From NCBI GenBank assembly GCA_039707655.1, contig CM077671.1, forward strand, positions 243,637,095 through 243,701,094: a stretch of 64,000 bases of DNA. Reading direction: 5' to 3'. The translations under genes were made by a program, and so were the position numbers. Positions 53,601-62,584 of this stretch are shown in pieces. The notes under the pieces were generated by a model. It was not told the DNA's origin. It worked only from the letters and a program-made list of their open reading frames with translations, and did no database searches. Origin of the DNA: Elymus sibiricus (taxonomy: Eukaryota; Streptophyta; Magnoliopsida; Poales; Poaceae). How positions within the stretch are numbered: position 1 is the stretch's first letter; the number at the start of each line of letters is the position of its first letter.

Positions 53601-56600
53601 GATTGTCCAGTTTGTACACGAAGTGCATCCAGTTTTTCCCGTAACCCTCTCAACTTTTTAGCACATGCTATGTGGGTGAAATTATGATACCATGCCAACT
53701 TTCAACCATTTCAGAGTTCATTTGCAGTGCTTTTCAATTTCAGGGTCATTTTAGCTCAGAATAAATCATGAAATGCATGAAAAATAGCAAATGAAGTCAG
53801 AAAAGGTTGAAAAGTGATGATGTGGCTTTGAATGGTGCATATTGAATGCAGAAATAGTCTTGAGTTAAAATATGTTTTAAAAAATGAAATCCCTTTGTAA
53901 TAGACGGGTTTTCGTTCGAAACCTTGATACTTCGAAAGAGATTGTCCAGTTTCTACACGAAGTGCGTCCAGTTTTTCCCGTAACCCTCTCAACTTTTTAG
54001 CACATGCTATGTGGGTGAAATTATGATACCATGCCAACTTTCAACCATTTCAGAGTTCATTTGTAGTGCTTTTCAATTTCAGGGTCATTTTAGCTCAGAA
54101 TAAATCATGAAATGCATGAAAAATAGCAAATGAAGGCAGAAAAGGTTGAAAAATGATGATGTGGCTTTGAATGTTGCATATTGAATGCAGAAATAGTCTT
54201 GAGTTAAAATATGTTTAAAAAAATGAAATCCCTTTGTAATAGACGGGTTTTCCTTCGAAACCCTGATACTTCGAAGGAGATTGTCCAGTTTGTACACGAA
54301 GTGCATCCAGTTTTTCCCGTAACCCTCTCAACTTTTTAGCACATGCTATGTGGGTGAAATTATGATACCATGCGAACTTTCAACCATTTCAGAGTTCATT
54401 TGCAGTGCTTTTCAATTTCAGGGTCATTTTAGCTCAGAATAAATCATGAAATGCATGAAAAATAGCAAATGAAGTCAGAAAAGGTTGAAAAGTGATGATG
54501 TGGCTTTGAATGGTGCATATTGAATGCAGAAATAGTCTTGAGTTAAAATATGTTTAAAAAAATGAAATCCCTTTGTAATAGACGGGTTTTCCTTCGAAAC
54601 CCTGATACTTCGAGGGAGATTGTCCAGTTTGTACACGAAGTGCATCCAGTTTTTCCCGTAACCCTCTCAACTTTTTAGCACATGCTATGTGGGTGAAATT
54701 ATGATACCATGCCAACTTTCAACCATTTCAGAGTTCATTTGCAGTGCTTTTCAATTTCAGGGTCATTTTAGCTCAGAATAAATCATGAAATGCATGAAAA
54801 ATAGCAAATGAAGTCAGAAAAGGGTTGAAAAGTGATGATGTGGCTTTGAATGGTGCATATTGAATGCAGAAAAAGTCTTGAGTTAAAATATGTTTTAAAA
54901 AATGAAATCCCTTTGTAATAGACGGGTTTTCGTTCGAAACCCAGATACTTCGAAGGAGATTGTCCAGTTTGTACACGAAGTGCATCCAGTTTTTCCCGTA
55001 ACCCTCTCAACTTTTTAGCACATGCTATGTGGGTGAAATTATGATACCATGCCAACTTTCAACCATTTCAGAGTTCATTTCCAGTGCTTTTCAATTTCAG
55101 GGTCATTTTAGCTTAGAATAAATCATGAAATGCATGAAAAATAGCAAATGATGTCAGAAAAGGTTGAAAAGTGATGATGTGGCTTTGAATGGTGCATATT
55201 GAATGCAGAAATAGTCTTCAGTTAAAATATGTTTTAAAAAATGAAATCCCTTTGTAATAGACGGGTTTTCGTTCGAAACCCAGATACTTCGAAGGAGATT
55301 GTCCAGTTTGTACACGAAGTGCATCCTGTTTTTCCCGTAACCCTCTCAACTTTTTAGCACATGCTATGTGGGTGAAATTATGATACCATGCCAACTTTCA
55401 ACCATTTCAGAGTTCATTTGCAGTGCTTTTCAATTTCAGGGTCATTTTAGCTCAGAATAAATCATGAAATGCATGAAAATAGCAAATGAAGTCAGAAAAG
55501 GTTGAAAAGTGATGATGTGGCTTTGAATGGTGCATATTGAATGCAGAAATAGTCTTGAGTTAAAATATGTTTAAAAAAATGAAATCCCTTTGTAATAGAC
55601 GGGTTTTCGTTCGAAACCCTGATACTTCGAAGGAGATTGTCCAGTTTGTACACGAAGTGCATCCAGTTTTTCCCGTAACCCTCTCAACTTTTTAGCACAT
55701 GCTATGTGGGTGAAATTATGATACCATGCCAACTTTCAACCATTTCAGAGTTCATTTGCAGTGCTTTTCAATTTCAGGGTCATTTTAGCTCAGAATAAAT
55801 CATGAAATGCATGAAAAATAGCAAATGAAGTCAGAAAAGGGTTGAAAAGTGATGATGTGGCTTTGAATGGTGCATATTGAATGCAGAAAAATTCTTGAGT
55901 TAAAATATGTTTTAAAAAATGAAATCCCTTTGTAATAGATGGGTTTTCGTTCGAAACCCAGATACTTCGAAGGAGATTGTCCAGTTTGTACACGAAGTGC
56001 ATCCAGTTTTTCCCGTAACCCTCTCAACTTGTTAGCACATGCTATGTGGGTGAAATTATGATACCATGCCAACTTTCAACCATTTCAGAGTTCATTTGCA
56101 GTGCTTTTCAATTTCAGGGTCATTTTAGCTTAGAATAAATCATGAAATGCATGAAAAATAGCAAATGATGTCAGAAAAGGTTGAAAAGTGATGATGTGGC
56201 TTTGAATGGTGCATATTGAATGCAGAAATAGTCTTCAGTTAAAATATGTTTTAAAAAATGAAATCCCTTTGTAATAGACGGGTTTTCGTTCGAAACCCTG
56301 ATACTTCGAAGGAGATTGTCCAGTTTGTACACGAAGTGCATCCAGTTTTTCCCGTAACCCTCTCAACTTTTTAGCACATGCTATGTGGGTGAAATTATGA
56401 TACCATGCCAACTTTCAACCATTTCAGAGTTCATTTGCAGTGCTTTTCAATTTCAGGGTCATTTTAGCTCAGAATAAATCATGAAATGCATGAAAAATAG
56501 CAAATGAAGTCAGAAAAGGGTTGAAAAGTGATGATGTGGCTTTGAATGGTGCATATTGAATGCAGAGAAAGTCTTGAGTTAAAATATGTTTAAAAAAAAA

Positions 56601-57488
56601 GAAATCCCTTTGTAATAGACGGGTTTTCGTTCGAAACCCTGATACTTCGAAGGAGATTGTCCAGTTTGTACACGAAGTGCATCCAGTTTTTCCCGTAACC
56701 CTCTCAACTTTTTAGCACATGCTATGTGGGTGAAATTATGATACCATGCCAACTTTCAACCATTTCAGAGTTCATTTGCAGTGCTTTTCAATTTCAGGGT
56801 CATTTTAGCTCAGAATAAATCATGAAATGCATGAAAAATAGCAAATGAAGTCAGAAAAGGGTTGAAAAGTGATGATGTGGCTTTGAATGGTGCATATTGA
56901 ATGCAGAAAAAGTCTTGAGTTAAAATATGTTTTAAAAAATGAAATCCCTTTGTAATAGACGGGTTTTCGTTCGAAACCCAGATACTTCGAAGGAGATTGT
57001 CCAGTTTGTACACGAAGTGCATCCAGTTTTTCCCGTAACCCTCTCAACTTTTTAGCACATGCTATGTGGGTGAAATTATGATACCATGCCAACTTTCAAC
57101 CATTTCAGAGTTCATTTCCAGTGCTTTTCAATTTCAGGGTCATTTTAGCTTAGAATAAATCATGAAATGCATGAAAAATAGCAAATGATGTCAGAAAAGG
57201 TTGAAAAGTGATGATGTGGCTTTGAATGGTGCATATTGAATGCAGAAATAGTCTTCAGTTAAAATATGTTTAAAAAAATGAAATCCCTTTGTAATAGACG
57301 GGTTTTCGTTCGAAACCCTGATACTTCGAAGGAGATTGTCCAGTTTGTACACGAAGTGCATCCAGTTTTTCCCGTAACCCTCTCAACTTTTTAGCACATG
57401 CTATGTGGGTGAAATTATGATACCATGCCAACTTTCAACCATTTCAGAGTTCATTTGCAGTGCTTTTCAATTTCAGGGTCATTTTAGC
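47641..57488 (+). repeat. D region: irregular mosaic of D1, D2, f, g and related monomers
   Basis: There are 29 units. Recognised starts include D2 at 47981, 50697, 52736, 54773 and 56810; D2' at 48999, 52057 and 55790; f at 48321, 49339, 50018, 52397, 55112, 56130 and 57149; D1 at 50357; D1 with gcagagaaag at 51717 and 56469; g at 51037, 51377, 53076 and 53416; Y at 53756. A D2-f or D2'-f pair is the most frequent neighbour combination. Partial HOR matches run at shifts of 2039, 3733 and 6436 bp, but no single period holds throughout. Confidence 0.8.
53756..54094 (+). repeat. Isolated Y monomer in the D region
   Basis: This unit carries gaaaccttgatac, cgaaagagattg and ttctacacgaagtgcg. It shares this combination with the units at 4960 and 12076 and no others I noticed. 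It lies more than 41 kb from them, flanked by g and gaatgttgca-type monomers that also resemble parts of copies A and B. Confidence 0.85.
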
Positions 57489-58112
57489 TCAGAATAAATC
57501 ATGAAATGCATGAAAAATAGCAAATGAAGCCAGAAAAGGGTTGAAAAGTGATGATGTGGCTTTGAATGGTGCATATTGAATGCAGAGAAAGTCTTGAGTT
57601 AAAATATGTTTAAAAAAAAGAAATCCCTTTGTAATAGACGGGTTTTCGTTCGAAACCCTGATACTTCGAAGGAGATTGTCCAGTTTGTACACGAAGTGCA
57701 TCCAGTTTTTCCCGTAACCCTCTCAACTTTTTAGCACATGCTATGTGGGTGAAATTATGATACCATGCCAACTTTCAACCATTTCAGAGTTCATTTGCAG
57801 TGCTTTTCAATTTCAGGGTCATTTTAGCTCAGAATAAATCATGAAATGCATGAAAAATAGCAAATGAAGTCAGAAAAGGGTTGAAAAGTGATGATGTGGC
57901 TTTGAATGGTGCATATTGAATGCAGAAAAAGTCTTGAGTTAAAATATGTTTAAAAAAAAGAAATCCCTTTGTAATAGACGGGTTTTCGTTCGAAACCCTG
58001 ATACTTCGAAGGAGATTGTCCAGTTTGTACACGAAGTGCATCCAGTTTTTCCCGTAACCCTCTCAACCTTTTAGCACATGCTATGTGGGTGAAATTATGA
58101 TACCATGCCAAC

Positions 58113-58226
58113 TTTCAACCATTTCAGAGTTCATTTGCAGTGCTTTTCAATTTCAGGGTCATTTTAGCTCAGAATAAATCATGAAATGCATGAAAAATAG
58201 CAAATGAAGTCAGAAAAGGGTTGAAA
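58113..58226. other. Imperfect nested dyad in the monomer
   Basis: TTTCAACC (58113-58120) pairs with GGTTGAAA (58219-58226). Inside it, TTCATTTGC (58130-58138) pairs with GCAAATGAA (58200-58208). The gaps are 9 and 10 bases on the two sides and 61 bases in the middle. A smaller dyad TCATG/CATGA (58179-58193) sits in the central loop. The same elements occur in most monomers, with known breaks such as gcaaattaag (n), gcaaatgatg (f) and gttcatttgaag (before i). Confidence 0.7.
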
Positions 58227-58507
58227 AGTGATGATGTGGCTTTGAATGGTGCATATTGAATGCAGAAAAATTCTTGAGTTAAAATATGTTTTAAAAAATG
58301 AAATCCCTTTGTAATAGACAGGTTTTCGTTCGAAACCCAGATACTTCGAAGGAGATTGTCCAGTTTGTACACGAAGTGCATCCAGTTTTTCCCGTAACCC
58401 TCTCAACTTGTTAGCACATGCTATGTGGGTGAAATTATGATACCATGCCAACTTTCAACCATTTCAGAGTTCATTTGCAGTGCTTTTCAATTTCAGGGTC
58501 ATTTTAG
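58169..58507 (+). repeat. Reference monomer (D2' variant) with internal map
   Basis: This unit is used to describe the monomer's layout. From the left: a short dyad TCATG/CATGA (58179-58193); the right arms of a larger dyad (58200-58208 and 58219-58226); an A-rich tract (ttttaaaaaa, 58289-58299), which is the most length-variable spot between monomers; two TTCGAA palindromes (58329-58334 and 58345-58350); a CpG cluster (about 58318-58394); and a strongly conserved stretch running from the second palindrome through the next unit boundary. The 340 bases at 58131-58470 contain 122 G+C. No open frame, promoter or splice structure stands out. Confidence 0.9.
58318..58394. other. CpG cluster of the monomer with paired TTCGAA palindromes
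   Basis: All CpGs of this unit lie here (58327, 58331, 58347, 58372, 58393). A sixth, in gacggg of most monomers, is changed to gacagg at 58318. The other roughly 260 bases contain none. Two perfect TTCGAA palindromes start 16 bp apart (58329 and 58345). Variants elsewhere break one or the other, for example cgtccaaaac, cgtcataaac and ctacgaagg. Confidence 0.8.
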
Positions 58508-60206
58508 CTTAGAATAAATCATGAAATGCATGAAAAATAGCAAATGATGTCAGAAAAGGTTGAAAAGTGATGATGTGGCTTTGAATGGTGCATATTGAAT
58601 GCAGAAATAGTCTTCAGTTAAAATATGTTTTAAAAAATGAAATCCCTTTGTAATAGACGGGTTTTCGTTCGAAACCCTGATACTTCGAAGGAGATTGTCC
58701 AGTTTGTACACGAAGTGCATCCAGTTTTTCCCGTAACCCTCTCAACTTTTTAGCACATGCTATGTGGGTGAAATTATGATACCATGCCAACTTTCAACCA
58801 TTTCAGAGTTCATTTGCAGTGCTTTTCAATTTCAGGGTCATTTTAGCTCAGAATAAATCATGAAATGCATGAAAAATAGCAAATGAAGTCAGAAAAGGGT
58901 TGAAAAGTGATGATGTGGCTTTGAATGGTGCATATTGAATGCAGAAAAAGTCTTGAGTTAAAATATGTTTAAAAAAAAGAAATCCCTTTGTAATAGACGG
59001 GTTTTCGTTCGAAACCCTGATACTTCGAAGGAGATTGTCCAGTTTGTACACGAAGTGCTTCCAGTTTTTCCCGTAACCCTCTCAACTTTTTAGCACATGC
59101 TATGTGGGTGAAATTATGATACCATGCCAACTTTCAACCATTTCAGAGTTCATTTGCAGTGCTTTTCAATTTCAGGGTCATTTTAGCTCAGAATAAATCA
59201 TGAAATGCATGAAAAATAGAAAATGAAGTCAGAAAAGGGTTGAAAAGTGATGATGTGGCTTTGAATGGTGCATATTGAATGCAGAAAAAGTCTTGAGTTA
59301 AAATATGTTTTAAAAAATGAAATCCCTTTGTAATAGACGGGTTTTCGTTCGAAACCCAGATACTTCGAAGGAGATTGTCCAGTTTGTACACGAAGTGCAT
59401 CCAGTTTTTCCCGTAACCCTCTCAACTTTTTAGCACATGCTATGTGGGTGAAATTATGATACCATGCCAACTTTCAACCATTTCAGAGTTCATTTGCAGT
59501 GCTTTTCAATTTCAGGGTCATTTTAGCTCAGAATAAATCATGAAATGCATGAAAAATAGCAAATGAAGTCAGAAAAGGGTTGAAAAGTGATGATGTGGCT
59601 TTGAATGGTGCATATTGAATGCAGAAAAAGTCTTGAGTTAAAATATGTTTTAAAAAATGAAATCCCTTTGTAATAGACGGGTTTTCGTTCGAAACCCAGA
59701 TACTTCGAAGGAGATTGTCCAGTTTGTACACGAAGTGCATCCAGTTTTTCCCGTAACCCTCTCAACTTTTTAGCACATGCTATGTGGGTGAAATTATGAT
59801 ACCATGCCAACTTTCAACCATTTCAGAGTTCATTTGCAGTGCTTTTCAATTTCAGGGTCATTTTAGCTTAGAATAAATCATGAAATGCATGAAAAATAGC
59901 AAATGATGTCAGAAAAGGTTGAAAAGTGATGATGTGGCTTTGAATGGTGCATATTGAATGCAGAAATAGTCTTCAGTTAAAATATGTTTAAAAAAATGAA
60001 ATCCCTTTGTAATAGACGGGTTTTCATTCGAAACCCTGATACTTCGAAGGAGATTGTCCAGTTTGTACACGAAGTGCATCCAGTTTTTCCCGTAACCCTC
60101 TCAACTTTTTAGCACATGCTATGTGGGTGAAATTATGATACCATGCCAACTTTCAACCATTTCAGAGTTCATTTGCAGTGCTTTTCAATTTCAGGGTCAT
60201 TTTAGC

Positions 60207-62584
60207 TCAGAATAAATAATGAAATGCATGAAAAATAGCAAATGAAGTCAGAAAAGGGTTGAAAAGTGATGATGTGGCTTTGAATGGTGCATATTGAATG
60301 CAGAGAAAGTCTTGAGTTAAAATATGTTTAAAAAAAAGAAATCCCTTTGTAATAGACGGGTTTTCGTTCGAAACCCTCATACTTCGAAGGAGATTGTCCA
60401 GTTTGTACACGAAGTGCATCCAGTTTTTCCCGTAACCCTCTCAACTTTTTAGCACATGCTATGTGGGTGAAATTATGATACCATGCCAACTTTCAACCAT
60501 TTCAGAGTTCATTTGCAGTGCTTTTCAATTTCAGGGTCATTTTAGCTCAGAATAAATCATGAAATGCATGAAAAATAGCAAATGAAGTCAGAAAAGGGTT
60601 GAAAAGTGATGATGTGGCTTTGAATGGTGCATATTGAATGCAGAAAAAGTCTTGAGTTAAAATATGTTTAAAAAAAAGAAATCCCTTTGTAATAGACGGG
60701 TTTTCGTTCGAAACCCTGATACTTCGAAGGAGATTGTCCAGTTTGTACACGAAGTGCATCCAGTTTTTCCCGTAACCCTCTCAACCTTTTAGCACATGCT
60801 ATGTGGGTGAAATTATGATACCATGCCAACTTTCAACCATTTCAGAGTTCATTTGCAGTGCTTTTCAATTTCAGGGTCATTTTAGCTCAGAATAAATCAT
60901 GAAATGCATGAAAAATAGCAAATGAAGTCAGAAAAGGGTTGAAAAGTGATGATGTGGCTTTGAATGGTGCATATTGAATGCAGAAAAATTCTTGAGTTAA
61001 AATATGTTTTAAAAAATGAAATCCCTTTGTAATAGACAGGTTTTCGTTCGAAACCCAGATACTTCGAAGGAGATTGTCCAGTTTGTACACGAAGTGCATC
61101 CAGTTTTTCCCGTAACCCTCTCAACTTGTTAGCACATGCTATGTGGGTGAAATTATGATACCATGCCAACTTTCAACCATTTCAGAGTTCATTTGCAGTG
61201 CTTTTCAATTTCAGGGTCATTTTAGCTTAGAATAAATCATGAAATGCATGAAAAATAGCAAATGATGTCAGAAAAGGTTGAAAAGTGATGATGTGGCTTT
61301 GAATGGTGCATATTGAATGCAGAAATAGTCTTCAGTTAAAATATGTTTTAAAAAATGAAATCCCTTTGTAATAGACGGGTTTTCGTTCGAAACCCTGATA
61401 CTTCGAAGGAGATTGTCCAGTTTGTACACGAAGTGCATCCAGTTTTTCCCGTAACCCTCTCAACTTTTTAGCACATGCTATGTGGGTGAAATTATGATAC
61501 CATGCCAACTTTCAACCATTTCAGAGTTCATTTGCAGTGCTTTTCAATTTCAGGGTCATTTTAGCTCAGAATAAATCATGAAATGCATGAAAAATAGCAA
61601 ATGAAGTCAGAAAAGGGTTGAAAAGTGATGATGTGGCTTTGAATGGTGCATATTGAATGCAGAAAAAGTCTTGAGTTAAAATATGTTTAAAAAAAAGAAA
61701 TCCCTTTGTAATAGACGGGTTTTCGTTCGAAACCCTGATACTTCGAAGGAGATTGTCCAGTTTGTACACGAAGTGCATCCAGTTTTTCCCGTAACCCTCT
61801 CAACTTTTTAGCACATGCTATGTGGGTGAAATTATGATACCATGCCAACTTTCAACCATTTCAGAGTTCATTTGCAGTGCTTTTCAATTTCAGGGTCATT
61901 TTAGCTCAGAATAAATCATGAAATGCATGAAAAATAGAAAATGAAGTCAGAAAAGGGTTGAAAAGTGATGATGTGGCTTTGAATGGTGCATATTGAATGC
62001 AGAAAAAGTCTTGAGTTAAAATATGTTTTAAAAAATGAAATCCCTTTGTAATAGACGGGTTTTCGTTCGAAACCCAGATACTTCGAAGGAGATTGTCCAG
62101 TTTGTACACGAAGTGCATCCAGTTTTTCCCGTAACCCTCTCAACTTTTTAGCACATGCTATGTGGGTGAAATTATGATACCATGCCAACTTTCAACCATT
62201 TCAGAGTTCATTTGCAGTGCTTTTCAATTTCAGGGTCATTTTAGCTTAGAATAAATCATGAAATGCATGAAAAATAGCAAATGATGTCAGAAAAGGTTGA
62301 AAAGTGATGATGTGGCTTTGAATGGTGCATATTGAATGCAGAAATAGTCTTCAGTTAAAATATGTTTTAAAAAATGAAATCACTTTGTAATAGACGGGTT
62401 TTCGTTCGAAACCCTGATACTTCGAAGGAGATTGTACAGTTTGTACACGAAGTGCATCCAGTTTTTCCCGTAACCCTCTCAACTTTTTAGCACATGCTAT
62501 GTGGGTGAAATTATGATACCATGCCAACTTTCAACCATTTCAGAGTTCATTTGCAGTGCTTTTCAATTTCTGGGTCATTTTAGC
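60207..62584 (+). repeat. Higher-order repeat E2 (7 monomers, 2378 bp)
   Basis: The order is D1 with gcagagaaag (60207), D1 (60547), D2' (60887), f (61226), D1 (61566), D2 (61906), f (62246). It is shifted 2718 bp from E1 through the D2 at 61906, then 2378 bp, because one of the two adjacent D2 units of E1 is missing. It carries agacaggtttt at 61035 and aaaaatagaaaatg near 61930, the same private marks as E1. Confidence 0.9.

Larger units (their letters stand above)
57489..60206 (+). repeat. Higher-order repeat E1 (8 monomers, 2718 bp)
   Basis: The order is D1 with gcagagaaag (57489), D1 (57829), D2' (58169), f (58508), D1 (58848), D2 (59188), D2 (59528), f (59868). Private single-base marks recur one period later in E2: ctcaaccttttag near 58062, agacaggtttt at 58317 and aaaaatagaaaatg near 59212. 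This shows that E1 and E2 are direct copies and not merely similar strings. Confidence 0.9.

Noticed and set aside
58143..58228. Additional stem CTTTTCAA (58143-58150) with TTGAAAAG (58221-58228)
   Set aside because: It would cross the TTCATTTGC/GCAAATGAA stem and share bases with the outer arm, so both cannot form together. It is an alternative pairing at best.
58325..58341. True CENP-B box
   Set aside because: The cgggg-like right core is absent (cccag or ccctg instead), so required contacts are missing. Kept only as a low-interest half match.
58131..58470. The 339-bp monomer as an ancient dimer of a ~170-bp unit
   Set aside because: Comparing the halves by eye gave only short matches such as gaaatgcatgaaaaa against gaatgcagaaaaa, no more than expected in AT-rich DNA.
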